Assembly: GCA_012295275.1 (NCBI GenBank)
Contig: CM022670.1
Location: 20,194,698-20,258,697, forward strand
DNA length: 64,000 bases
Direction of reading: 5' to 3'
Source of the DNA: Chrysomallon squamiferum
Lineage: Eukaryota; Mollusca; Gastropoda; Neomphalida; Peltospiridae
Part shown: positions 39,463 to 50,639 of the stretch, in pieces
How the letters are laid out: each line of letters begins with the position of its first letter
Position numbering within the stretch: position 1 is the stretch's first letter
Made by a program: the position numbers and the translations under genes
Notes under the pieces: generated by a model
The model's input: only the letters and a program-made list of their open reading frames with translations
What the model was told of the DNA's origin: nothing
Database searches by the model: none

Positions 39463-40479
39463 GTTTATTTTTTTTTTTCTGACTGGTATTATAAGCTATT
39501 TTAAGGGAAGAGTAATTTTGTTCAAATAATGTTTAAAACTTGACATAAATTATTATTTCAAATGATAATGGGATTTATAATGATAACGTTGCCAGATATT
39601 GTTGATGTATTTATGTCAGTATAAACTATTATGAATGGAATTAAAATAGCTAGGTTAGGATACATATTTAAAAAATCCCTTGTCGCTTGACATAACTGAT
39701 TGTGGACTCTATAGTGATAAATAAAACTAAATATCATTGATATGTATGACTAGTGCATACTAGGAATTCTTAAGGAAAAAAAATCCTTTGCTGCAAATCC
39801 AAAAAAGAATAACACTTCATGTGGGGGCAGATTTCTTCTTTAAATTATCCCCATAGTCTTTAACCATATATATTATTCCATATAACTAATACCGAGTGCA
39901 TTGTTAATAAATAACTAAAAAAATGATATACAATATTATGTATTTATATATATGTATTTTTAATGTGTATAGATATGTGTATGTATGTGATATATTATTT
40001 TATTTTGTACTTGTTGTTTTTCTGTTTACACTGTGATTTTCTTTTAGACATATTTTTTAAATTCATCATTTCAAATTTATTTTCATACCATTATTTAAAA
40101 AAAAAAAAAAAAAATTCACAGCAAACAAGAATAATAATATTTTGTTGTTGTAGTATTCACATATAAATCCATGGCCATTATTTTCAGTGTGTCTGTGAGT
40201 CTAAAATTCTGACAGACAAGTAAAATGGTTGTTTTGTTGTTTCTGACATTTCAGTGACATTATAACTATAGAAAGCCTGATCTCTGTTATTAGTGGGATC
40301 TTTTTTTTTTTTTTTTCTTTTTTTTTTTTTTTTTATTCGCTCCAACAGACAATGAAAGCAGTAGGTATGGCTATAAACCAGTTTGTTTAAGTCATATAAA
40401 GGTAGTTTGCTTGTAAAATATCCCAGCTTGAGAAGGAGTTCATTAATTAGACCACAGGTGTTTCTAACTAGAAGCATAC
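38278..40479. other. Intronic A+T-rich sequence with microsatellites
   Basis: (CA)n at 38805-38841, poly-A runs at about 39197-39219 and 40097-40114, (ATT)n at about 39437-39463 and poly-T at about 40302-40334. No exon was recognised. Confidence 0.5.
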
Positions 40480-40839
40480 TGAATTAAAGTGGCTTTAGCA
40501 CTTGCTTTAATTTGCATATTATTGCCACACTGAACATTTCAGTCATTCTTACCACTTACATGTCTGCCCTTTCACCTGGACAAAGTCCCTTTTATGTTTA
40601 CCTTTAACGAGGTTTTTAGTAAATGGCCTTTGTGCTTAATTCCATTGTTATTGTTGTTGATTGTGCACGTTTGTGGTCCGTGAAACGAGTAAAGCACTGA
40701 GTTAGAAAGTCATATTGTCTCTGGCCACTTTTCCACAGTCGCTAGTATAGGAACACGTTCACGCTTGAGTGAACTTGAGGAACAATACCCACGTACAATG
40801 CTACATGAAGCTGACAACCGTCTCAATTGTGTTTTGCAG
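40480..40839 (+). promoter_or_regulatory. Complex, CpG-containing block upstream of the VKRSR exon
   Basis: Sequence complexity and CpG content rise before the exon. A perfect POU octamer ATTTGCAT lies at 40510-40517, CCATTGTTATTGTTG is Sox-like, and several CpGs occur at 40670-40830. The reading frame of the exon is open back to 40693. The block could be an intronic enhancer, or an alternative promoter with a first exon beginning at the ATG at 40798. Confidence 0.35.
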
Positions 40840-40919
40840 GTGAAGCGATCACGAATTGACAACCAAACGGAGGCTGGCCACGACAATAACCTCAGCAACG
40901 CTGCAGCGATAAACGCCAG
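40840..40919 (+). CDS. eya: eya coding exon, basic VKRSR motif (80 nt)
   Basis: Coding exon of an Eyes absent homologue, bounded by acceptor TTGTGTTTTGCAG and donor GTAGGT. It starts in phase 0 and ends in phase 2. It encodes 26 codons beginning VKRSRIDNQTEAG, a basic patch followed by polar residues. EYA4 and EYA3 have VKK and fly Eya has VKR-P-K near the N-terminus, before the low-complexity transactivation region. Eya proteins work in the nucleus with Six factors and carry a C-terminal haloacid-dehalogenase-type tyrosine phosphatase domain, which is not in this window. The same frame stays open upstream across the acceptor back to a stop at 40690-40692, with an in-frame ATG at 40798. An alternative unspliced first exon starting MLHEADNRLNCVLQ is therefore possible. 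Usage of the acceptor is preferred because the upstream exon fits in phase and motif. Confidence 0.85.
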
Positions 40920-41699
40920 GTAGGTTTTCAGGAGACCAATCAGATATTATTTCTATCTTTCAAGTTTCCTCTCCTGTTTTAGTCCTGTCTTGTGTTTCTA
41001 ATGGCTACCTTCTGTGGGAGGAGGATGTAACAACAGTATTAGCAGTGGATCATATCTTACTGGTAATATCTCTTTGTTTTGTGTTTAAATCTTGGGTGTC
41101 TTTTTTTATATTATTATTGTTGTTGTATTCCTGGTGGCTTCTGTCGGATAGTATTATTATTTTTGTTTTGTTTTGTTTTTAGCTCAAACACAGGTCACCT
41201 CATGCTACTCGCTGTCTATATCAGTTTACCTGAGGGGGTGACAGGATATACAAGGGGGTGGGGATAGGTGAACTAATGAAACCTGACAGATTACTGGATT
41301 AACCCTGAAGTATGGGTTATCACAGTTTGTGATTAATTTGCAAAGATACATTCAAGATGTGTTTTGAGAATTGGTTTCTTGTTGTTTTTATCTTTTATTA
41401 TTGTTATTATTTTTTTAAGTTTATGTGAAGTCACACACTAATCATCACTGAAAGTACTTTTCATTTAACAACTTAGACTGATTTTTTGAGAAATGTACAA
41501 ATTTTACATTAATTTTGAAACAGCATCAGTGACTTCTTTCCATTTAATAACCATTATTTCTAAATTGTATAAATATTAAATCCATATCTAAATTACATAC
41601 AAGTTGTTGGTGGCAACTAAAAAAAAAAATAATGACAATGTGTTGTTTGAACAGATTAATTATTTTAAATTTGATTAACCATAAACTGATATAAACAAT
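40920..41699. other. Start of intron after the VKRSR exon
   Basis: Complex for about 400 bp (GGAGGAGGATGTAACAACAG, CCTGAGGGGGTGACAGG), then A+T-rich. A 62-codon frame at 41079-41267 matches nothing recognised. Confidence 0.4.
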
Positions 41700-42590
41700 A
41701 TACTGTGACTGGTTACAGTCTCCATATCACAACAGTATCATTAATTAATTCTTATTTATTTATTTATTTATTTTTATTTTTTTTACTGGTTAGTGATTTT
41801 AAATTAGTTTATAACATTTGTTTTCACTGGTTTTGGTTTTTATATCACAATAATGTACATTAAATAAAGTTCTAATTTTTTTTAAAGTTAACATTCATTA
41901 GAAATAATTTTATCTCCAGCTTTAATTTTCATTTACAAACACAATTCAGTACATAACTCCTTTTGGAATAATTATTTTTCTTGTGTTCATTTAAAATTTC
42001 TAGTTTTTGTATACTATTGATTTTTAAAATTCATTTATCCATTGTATTGTGAATCGTTACAGTTTCCATATCACAACATCAGTTAAAATTTAATATACAG
42101 TATTAATCAATTTTAAATTATTTTAGACAATTCATTGCATATCACCAAACAGAAGTAATTATTATAAATTATATTAATTTTAAATTCATTGGAGGGAGGT
42201 GACAATAAATATTTCAAATCTACTGATTTTAAACTAGATTTACCAAACTGTTATGTGTTAATGTTATTTTTTAATCTCTCTCGAATTTTTAACTTTATAT
42301 TAGTTTGAAAATAACATGAACTTGGTCCCTTGTTGCATTATTTATAAGGATGATTATTAGTTATTATATATTAACATAAAGCAATTAGACAGTACCATTT
42401 TACAGTACAAAAACCAGATAATATCTTTTTACATAAAATAATTAGACAATATATTTTTTACATAAATTGTATATATTTTAACGTAAAGAAATTAACAATT
42501 TTAAATTGAGTAAAATGGTCAGTATATTTTTGCATTAAATTACCTGACAATACCATATTACGTTAGGAAATTAAAGAGTACGTGAGTACC
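41700..42590. repeat. Local diverged repeats in the eya intron
   Basis: A motif TGTGA.TSGTTACAGT.TCCATATCACAACA occurs at 41704-41735 and 42048-42079, with a weaker copy near 41824-41851 (CACTGGTTTTGG...TATATCACAATAA). A second theme, AATTAGACARTA..ATTTTACAT/GTAMA, recurs at about 42380, 42440 and 42540. They look like remnants of an unrecognised tandem repeat family. Confidence 0.5.
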
Positions 42591-43740
42591 TTAGATAAAC
42601 CAAGAATTATAACCACATTTTGATTAATGTAATTTGAGGCATTTTGTGTTGAAAATATTAAAATGAAAAAAAAATAAAAAATAAAAAATCAAATAATAAA
42701 TATAATACTGTATTGAGTGTGAATGTATTAATATTTATATATTAATTTTGTTTAATTGTTTGTTGTGTATTATGTATGTGAATGAGTTAAGTATGTGTAC
42801 ATTTATGTTGTGTATGTGAATGTGTATGTATATATGTTGTATGTGTGTTTCTATATATTTATGTTGTATATGAATATGTACATGAGTGTCAGAAAGTTTT
42901 GAATATTGATGTATCATTAAAATCCATGGTTTGTATTTGTGTGTGTGTGTGTTTGTTTTTGCGTGTGTATATTCTGTGGTTAAAAATTATAATGACAGTA
43001 TGAAATCATAATGACTTACACCATGTATTTTAACTATGTATATATATATATAAGTAGGTGGCTGCATACATGGTTGTGTGTGTATGTAACTAAGAATGTT
43101 TCTGTATATCTATGTGTATGTTTATAATTGTGTGTATATAAGTACTTATTTCTGTGAGTTTCTGAAATGATTACAAAATATATGGCTGCATGGATTTGCA
43201 TGCATACATTACATCTCTATCACACATGAACTTTTCATAAATAAGAAAATAATAATAAATAAAAATAAAAAAATTAAAAAAAAGGAAAATTAAATTTAAA
43301 ATGAGGTTAAAAAGAAGTAAAACAGCTATCTATAATCTATCGTTGAAATGTTTATGTTTTAGTGACAAGTTATCGTCAGATTAATCTAAATATTTAGATT
43401 TTTATTTTGCACATTTAACAGTTTGATTTATTCAGGAGTACATTTATCTTTAAATATACACATACATTTTATAATAATAACATAATAAATAAAATTAAAA
43501 ATTAAAATCAACACTAAACATAAATAAATAATGTCTGGTCATAGTAGAATGGCTGGAAAAAAAGAAAAAAGATGTCACAGATGTAATTAAACTTGCTAAC
43601 CATGGTATGTCTTAAAGTAACACCTTCTCTTGTTAAAATAGTCATTGACTCTTGACTTACATAACATGATATGTGATTAACAGTTACATAGCATGCACAT
43701 TTAATAATGTTTAATCTTTGGTGCATAAACAAAAATGAGA
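42591..43740. other. Intronic sequence with degenerate TG/TATG repeats
   Basis: GTATGTGAATGTGTATG-type repeats at 42765-42900 and 43020-43145, otherwise A+T-rich. Confidence 0.5.
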
Positions 43741-43839
43741 ATTACTGTGTGATTTTCACTGATTGGTGTTTACTGTTACACATTTCTAGCTAGCTAATTA
43801 ATTAAATTATGTCATATTTAATTTAGAAAATGTCATTTA

Positions 43840-44160
43840 GTTTAATCAGAGGCTGTTCTTTATCAGATTACAGTCATGTTAATCAAAATGAGGCTGATAA
43901 TTAACATGATCTGGCGATTGCCAAATTAATTTTCTACAGATCATTCTCCATATTTCTGAACATGTTTTCTTCTGGTGAATATGCCCATGTTTTGTTTTTG
44001 CATAAATTCACATTCTTAATGGTAAGTGGACTGTAATTTATAGATCAATACTCATCAGTGCATCCACTGGGTTATTTCCCATTCCAGCAAGTGCTCCATG
44101 ACCTGTTCATTAAAAGCAATAAGATGTGCCACGCTGTTTTTTGAAAATATGCGTATGAAA
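43840..44160. other. Candidate homeodomain-rich regulatory island
   Basis: Complex block with TAATTAAC, GATTAC, TTAATCA and GATAA motifs. It includes the left arm of the 70-bp inverted duplication and a shorter palindromic pair CATGTTAAT / ATTAACATG (43875-43883 and 43900-43908). No exon was recognised. Confidence 0.4.
43885..43954 (+). repeat. 70-bp inverted duplication, left arm
   Basis: 61 of 70 positions match the reverse complement of 44428-44497 with no gaps. The core GATTGCCAAATTAATTTTCT is identical in both arms. The arms are 473 bp apart. Confidence 0.95.
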
Positions 44161-44427
44161 GATGAATTTATCTTAAAAAAAATAAAATTGACATTGGAGG
44201 GTCTCTTCATTTATTGTTTTTATAATCTTTTAGTACCATTATGATTCCATTTATCTCTGTGTTACAAACATTACATAAAATATTTGTATCTTCCTTGTTT
44301 GTTTGTTGATGCACATACATGCACATATCTTGTAAATACATTATATATTTGAATAGTCAAACTACTAGAGGTTTCACCCATGATGTTGATGTTTAATAAC
44401 AGATTTAATAATTTTGACTAACAGTTT

Positions 44428-44497
44428 AATATGGGGAATGATGTGCAGAAAATTAATTTGGCAATCACTAGACAATGTTAATTATTGGCCTCATTTT
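44428..44497 (-). repeat. 70-bp inverted duplication, right arm
   Basis: Reverse-complement partner of 43885-43954 (87% identity by direct count). The flanks show no obvious target-site duplication, and the 473 bp between the arms encode nothing recognisable. Confidence 0.95.
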
Positions 44498-45164
44498 TTT
44501 AAACATTATTTTTAAGGATTTTTTTTATTGTTGTGTATGTCACTGTGTGTATTTTTCCACACATGTGAACACATAAATAAATTATTCATAGACCACTGTA
44601 TTTTATTTTTATTGTTCTGAAATGTTTTATTTACATTTTTTTTCTCGAGAGTGAGACAGACATATACAAACTGTCAGAGAAAAATAATATTAAATGTCAT
44701 AATCAGTTCACATGTATATGCATGCATATACACATATACCAACACATACAAGTACACACATGTATACATGTTCAACAGATACAAACAAACACAGACATGT
44801 AAACCCTCACATGTACAGAGTATCAGTTTATAAAGTATTCTGATTAATTTTTGTTTTCAAAAAATATCAAAATAGATTAATGGGAGGAAAATCAATTTAA
44901 TTTATTCTGACATTATGAATTTTGTTTTCAAAAGCAAAATGATAAAAAGAAAATCAGTTTTAATTTATTTTGAATTTTGTTTTCAGTAACAAAATAAATA
45001 ATGAAAAGGAATACACTTTAAACCAGTTTGATATTTTTAATTTCATTTTTTTTTTTTTTTTTTTAAATAACAATAACAAAATAAACTGATCAAAAATGAA
45101 TTTCCTTTGAGGTAGGAAACTGAGTATAATTGATTGGCTGTATAAATATAAAATTAACGTTTTG

Positions 45165-45470
45165 TTGTGGAAACACACAGATGCTGTTTCAGCACGCAGT
45201 TTTGTTTGAGTAGTGGTGAGGTTCAGCTCATGGATGTTGTCAGCAGGTCGATGTATAGAACCAGGCTCATTGATGAATTTCTGTTTTGTTTCCCAGTCCT
45301 TGCTGCTTTTCTCACAAAACATAACACAGAGAATTTTGTTAGCCTCAATGACGTAGTTATTATTTCATTTACCAAGATAATGTTGTACAAATTATCAATG
45401 CAAACATGTACCAGAGGAGAAAAATGGTGTGAGAAATATATTTTGTTTTTGTTAGTCAAACAGTAGGATG
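45165..45470. other. GC-richer intronic block, unassigned
   Basis: Complex sequence open on both strands (45167-45466 + and 45223-45459 -). The translations match no family, no splice pair fits the eya phases, and conservation is unknown. Confidence 0.25.
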
Positions 45471-46320
45471 AGGAATCAATAGATGACTATAGAGGTTTTT
45501 CAGTTTTTTTATAACCAACTCAAGTTCAAGCCTTTATTTTTCTCATGCAAAACAATGCCATACAGTTTGCTATGTAGAGTTCATTTAAGTTAAAAATTAT
45601 TAAGGCTTGGAAAGTAGTATGGTTTTGTGTCAATAGGAAAGGACTGTTATGGATTATTTTTTTAAGAATAATGATGTGAAATAGACTTCTGTTAGTAATT
45701 GCTGTTTTAAAGACAGGTTTAGCATTTACTGCTTTTATTTGTTGTATTATAATTTACAGAAAAATCAGTTAATACAACCATATTATTACTTTATATTGCT
45801 ATTATACTCACTGGTTTTGATTTTTATAAATTTTATGATTGGTAATATTTTGGGGTGGTGTGTTTTCTTATATAAAAATTAATAGTCTGAAGAGTTTAAT
45901 TTTTTTCTTTATCTATCTTTTCACAAAACTAATAATTATTTCCATCTTTCAGCTATTTTAACTTTGAGATTTTGCTGTTCTCAGTATATCTGATTGACTC
46001 CCTCCTTCCCTTTCTCACAATTTCTCTTTCCTTCCCTCTCCCACTGTCTCCTTCCTAAAACAGTGGTAAATTGTCATAAGATAGACTTTATCAGTGCTTC
46101 TGTAGGATTGCTTCAGTGTCCAACAAAAGCTTTGGTGCTTTCTGCCAGTGAGACAGATGTATGTGCAAATATGTTCCTATGTTATTATTCAGAAAAGAGT
46201 AGCCCATAACATAGCAACAGTAAGACCCTCTTTTCTTTCTGAATATCATCCCGATCAGAATATATATAAATCACCAAAAAATACTTATATAAAAAATTAA
46301 AAAATTATAAATGTGTATGT

Positions 46321-46321
46321 A

Positions 46322-46360
<39 letters not shown>

Positions 46361-46378
46361 TTTTTTTTTTTTTTTTAT
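46321..46378. repeat. (TA)n followed by poly-T
   Basis: Alternating TA of about 28 bp, then ACACACA and about 20 T residues. Confidence 0.9.
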
Positions 46379-46439
46379 TTTTATTCCAAAAGGGATGAAA
46401 AAACCCTCACATTACATGTGAATTCAGTTTTCATATTTA

Positions 46440-46740
46440 TTGTAAGCTGTCAATATGTGCTGAAACATTTGTGATCACATGCCATGGTGATAGCAGCTCC
46501 GATGAGTTGTATAATCCGTATCAATGCTGTATTTAGACTTGGAAATGTGACAGCTTCGACAAGTGTAAGTGACACTGAGGAGATTTGTGTCACAACTGCA
46601 CCATGGGATGCAATAATGAGATCAAGAACACCAACTCTTGCTGCTTGCCAAACAAACAAGACAGCCTGTTGCAGATTACACAGAAATTTTGACATTAATG
46701 CCAACAGCAAACATGGCTACAGGGGAAAATGAATGGTATA
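46440..46740. other. Complex island, open on both strands
   Basis: High-complexity block (ACATGCCATGGTGATAGC, GCTCCGATGAGTTG, CTGCACCATGGGATGC, GACAGCCTGTTGC). Frames of 82 (+) and 86 (-) codons cross it. Neither has a recognisable domain or flanking splice sites in the eya phase. A regulatory element is favoured; a nested gene or transposon fragment cannot be excluded. Confidence 0.3.
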
Positions 46741-47376
46741 CTTGTTAGATTCATGGAATGTTTGTCTGCAGGACTAAGGTTTGGCACTAGTTCTAATGTT
46801 TAATTTTTAATTTTTTTTTGTAAGTCCAGCTACATGTTGTTTTGAGCAAATGTGAAGGTATTCTTTTTTTATAATTGTTTCGGTTGCAAAAAGATATACT
46901 AAGAGAAATGATGAGATGCTTAATTAGCCAGAATAATCAGATGTTTTAATTTTTTCTTTACAGTATGTCTGTTTTCTTTTTAGTGTGGGTGAAAATGGTT
47001 TGAATAGCTCTGATGCTTAAATTGTACAATTTGCTCAGCATTGAAAAGCAGAACATAAATGCAGTATGGAGAACATGGCTAGAATTTATACATTTAATAC
47101 ATATCTAAGACAAATTGCTAAGAAACATTTGCCCTGATGGAGCTTTGGTCAGAATAGAAAAGTACTCAGAGGATTGATCATATGTTTCTTCTTGTTATTA
47201 AATTGAAATCATTACTTTTGGATTTCCAGTGGATGATTCACATATTGCTGAAATGGACTAACAGCAGAATACCACTCCTCATATATCAAACTCAGCATTT
47301 ACCCATGAAGCTGTGAAATACTGTTAAGATTGCTAATTTTCCATAATACATATATAGTATTGATGCAAACAAAATA

Positions 47377-47380
<4 letters not shown>

Positions 47381-47413
<33 letters not shown>
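47381..47413. repeat. Poly-T run of 33
   Basis: Uninterrupted T tract. On the other strand it would be a poly-A tail, but no retroposon body was recognised beside it. Confidence 0.9.
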
Positions 47414-47418
<5 letters not shown>

Positions 47419-47652
47419 GTCAGGAGTGAAAATGTGTTAAATAACAAAAACTTCAATGAAAATTTTTGTAGACTATTTTTTATTATTATTGCTTCTTTTT
47501 TTTCTCTTTTTATGGTATTAATATATATTTTTTTATATATTCATCACAGGGTTGTTTTTATTTACACACCTTACAATAAAACCAGAAATAAAATAATGTA
47601 AACATATCCTATTCAGTGAAGCAAAATATTTATATACATATATATATACACG

Positions 47653-48355
47653 CAGTGGTCCTTGAGTTATGAGTGCTCCAATTTATGAGTTTTTTGAGTT
47701 ATGAGCAGCCGCCCAGTCGAATTTTTGCTTTGATTTGCTAGCCAAAAAACTTCAGCACAACATACAACACAGCATCCACCCAGAATCCCGCATCTCACTC
47801 ATTTGCTTCACTTGGTTACCTCACCATGGAAGCATTTCTGTTGTGTTGTGGTGATGTTTTGTGTCCAGTATTTTGACAAATGTCCATGAATCCTAAGAAA
47901 GTGAGTGCAAAGGACAGTGCTGAGAAGAAGAAGTGGATGATGTCTATTGAATTAAAGCATGAAATCATAGAAAATCATGAGTGATGTGTGTGTGTAGTCA
48001 ACATGGCCAGGCAGTATGAGTGTAGTACTTTTATGATATGTACCATACTGAAGCAGAAGGAGTCGATAAAGGCTATAACTCCAACCAGAGTCGTTAAAAT
48101 ATCTAAGCTATGGACCTCTGTCCACGAAAAGATGGAGAAACCCTAACCCTGTACACTTTACAAAGCCATATTTGTTATTTATACATATTATTTTTTTTAT
48201 TTAAAAACAAGTTACAAAAACATTGGGGTTGTTTTTGGGGGGCTGGAATGGATTAATGGTATTTCAGTTAATTTCATTTGGGAAAATTGATTTGATATGC
48301 GAGCAAATTGAGTTATGAGCTTGGTCATGGAACGAATTAAACTCATAAGCCTCTG
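47653..48355 (+). mobile_element. Decayed Tigger/pogo-type DNA transposon (non-autonomous)
   Basis: About 703 bp with related ends. The left end is CAGTGGTCCTTGAGTTATGA. The right end, read inwards, is CAGAGGCTTATGAGTTTAAT, followed by CGTTCCATGACCAAGCTCAT. Such CAGTGGTnCCTCGA/TTATGAG-style ends with a GTTCC.....GCTCATAACTC motif belong to Tigger elements of the Tc1/mariner-pogo group. The right end abuts TA, the usual target duplication; the left flank reads CG, which could be two transitions from TA. Only the 5' part of a transposase remains, so the element is an internally deleted derivative. Confidence 0.8.
47886..48146 (+). pseudogene. Truncated Tigger transposase, CENP-B-type N-terminus
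   Basis: Frame starting MNPKKVSAKDSAEKKKWMMS, then IELKHEIIENHE, an in-frame TGA at 47982-47984, and VVNMARQYECSTFMICTILK with KQKESIKA, ending at TAA 48144-48146. The order (basic leader, ..L..K..II..., then the ...A......S.T...I(L)K.K..I.. recognition helix) is that of the CENP-B/Tigger N-terminal helix-turn-helix. About 86 codons remain; the second DNA-binding domain and the DDE catalytic core are absent. It cannot be functional. Confidence 0.8.
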
Positions 48356-48367
48356 TATATATGTTTA

Positions 48368-48404
<37 letters not shown>

Positions 48405-48513
48405 ATGTATGTATGTATGTATGTATGTATGTATGTATGTATGTATGTATGTATGTATGTATGTATGTATGGATGTATGTATGTATGTATGTATGTATGT
48501 ATGTATGTATGTA
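48368..48513. repeat. (TG)n then (TATG)n microsatellite
   Basis: TG units at 48368-48387, then about 31 TATG units with one GGATG interruption at about 48471. It begins 13 bp after the transposon end, in sequence that was already TA/TG-rich. Confidence 0.97.
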
Positions 48514-48779
48514 TTTTAAATTTAAATAATTTAACAGAGTTCATCATTTTCAACTTATTGAGATTTAATCTAATCTAACACATTTCTTTACTGATATTTT
48601 TTCTTATTTTACCAGTTAGAAATGCTTTAAAATCCATTTTGCCATCACAGCTTTTAATACCTCTTTAAAAATAAATAAATAATAACAGCAAAGTTGTCTC
48701 ATTTTATGCTTGCATCTTGTCGCACATATAAAATTTTCACAACCCATTGTGATATATGAACTGTATGCTCCTTACAGGA

Positions 48780-50384
48780 GTGCAATAAGATAATTAATTT
48801 TTAAAAGCAGATCTGAAAAATAATTGAACTGAAAATGCATATAAACATAGAGAAATGTATTGTGCTGCTTGGACAAAGGTTGCTGTATTCAGTCAGCTGT
48901 TGCCATGGGCTTCAGTGTGTTCAGCGTCTAGCAGCCATTTGTTGTTCATTGATTTCAGACAAAGTACAGAGAAAAATAACATAAAACATTTACAAAGGAT
49001 TAGTAACCTCACTTGACATTTTGTTGATGTAATGCATTTTTTATGCTGTTCTGTTGGCTTCTTGTTTTATATTTGGTTGCACTGTGTCTGTGATTGTACA
49101 GCAAATGTTTGTGACAATTTTTTTTTTTTTTTTTAAAAGCTTATAATGTTTATAATTATTACACTATTTAGATTTATTTCTCTGCACTAATTCATTACAC
49201 AGATCATTCATTCTGCGTTTTGTTTTTGGCTTTCCCTTTTATCTTTTTTTCTCTCATAAAAAGCTGTTTTAAATATATAAACGAGAAGCTATTCTTGCCC
49301 ACAAAAAAAGACAGACTAAAAGATTAATAATATGATAGATAGAAGGTGAAAGATACAAATATTTTAACATTTGTATTGACAGTACTAACTGTAGTTATAA
49401 TGATGATGTTGTTATCACAAACAGGAGGAGGAATGATTGTTATAGTAGTAATAGAAGAAGTAATAGTAGGAATAACATAACACTAGTAGTAGTAGTAGTA
49501 GTTGCTGTTGTTATTGTTGTTGTGCTAGAAATGGTAGTAATTTATTTATAGCTTTAATGATTATAGTTTTGTTATCAGCATGATGGTTGTAGTAGTTGTA
49601 GTTAATGTAACTGTTGTTACTATGGTTGTTATCCCAGTGGAACCATTAGGAATTTTGTTTTCAAATTATTTTTTCTTAGTGTATTTGTTTTTATTTAGTT
49701 TTTGTTTTGATTTGCATTTTTTTTTTTGGTTTGGTTTCGTCTATTTATTTATTTATTTTTAGGTATATAATTTTAGGTCCTTTTTTTTCTTCTGTAGTAG
49801 GTCATTAAATATGCATAACACTTTGAAATCAAGTATGAAAAGACTTGGATTTCAACTACATCATAAATAGATTTTCTAAGGGTTAGATGTTGAATTGTAT
49901 TTTGATTATATTGATCCCACTAGACACCACCCACCTGTGCTCTTAAAATAATGATCCTGGTTTTTTTCTTCAGTAAACTGTTCTAATTTTATCATACATC
50001 TAATTTTAAAGTTAACCATTTTAAATACTTGTATTACAAAATTGCAAAGCATTTTTAGTAAAGATAATTGTAGTAAAGAAATTGTGTATGGAAACCTATA
50101 AATAAGTATTCAGCTGAAATTATCTGATATGTAATGAACTGCTGTTAGCTAACTAATGATTATGGAAGATGTTTCAGTATCTAGAAAGTGTTCATTGTTC
50201 TAACATTGTTATTGTGACATAAATAAGTTAACTTCATAAATTTGCATGAATGTTATTGATTCAGCATATCTTTATTTTACTTATAAGGACTTTATATTGA
50301 TATATTCATGACTAACAGTATTCAGAAACAAATTTCTAGGTGTTTAAAATGACAGCTAATATTTTGTTATGTTTTATTTTGTAG
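48780..50384. other. End of the VKRSR-exon intron
   Basis: Complex patch at 48840-48960 (GGACAAAGG, GTTGCCATGGGC), (TAG)n/(GTT)n triplets at 49440-49520, otherwise A+T-rich up to the acceptor at 50384. Confidence 0.45.
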
Positions 50385-50518
50385 ACTTTCTTCAGAATTG
50401 CCACCTCTGTCAAGTCCAGACAGTCAGATTGGAAGTACTGAAAGTAGCCATTCTTCTCTAAACCACTCTAACCTTGATGGTCCAAATATTAACATCACAC
50501 CAAATGGCACAGCAGAAG
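50385..50518 (+). CDS. eya: eya coding exon, Ser/Asn-rich N-terminal region (134 nt)
   Basis: Coding exon between acceptor TTTTATTTTGTAG and donor GTAAAC, starting in phase 2 and ending in phase 1. It encodes 44 full codons beginning LSSELPPLSSPDSQIGSTES and ending with an ITPNGTAE motif. Human EYA1 and EYA4 have the same pattern near the N-terminus: an L-x-SP-[HD]-S block, a run of Gly/Ser, Asn/Ser-rich residues, then a (T)TPNGT or TTNGT motif. This is the strongest family match in the window. The segment is predicted to be disordered and belongs to the transactivation region; no enzymatic residues are expected here. No frameshift or internal stop is seen, and the codons are richer in G+C than the flanking introns. 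Confidence 0.9.
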
Positions 50519-50639
50519 GTAAACCATTCTATATAACAATGTGAAATTTAATAGATTTATGTAATTTACATATAGGGTAATGGATAATGTTGATTCCTCT
50601 GCAGTATGAAGAATAGTTAAAACTATAAAACTGTGATCA

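Noticed and set aside
46450-46732. 82- and 86-codon frames on opposite strands
   Set aside because: Both strands being open at once reflects low stop density in a complex island. Neither translation resembles a known family.
48315-48578. Open frames on both strands rich in Tyr/Val/Cys/Met or His/Ile/Thr
   Set aside because: They are translations of the (TATG)n microsatellite.
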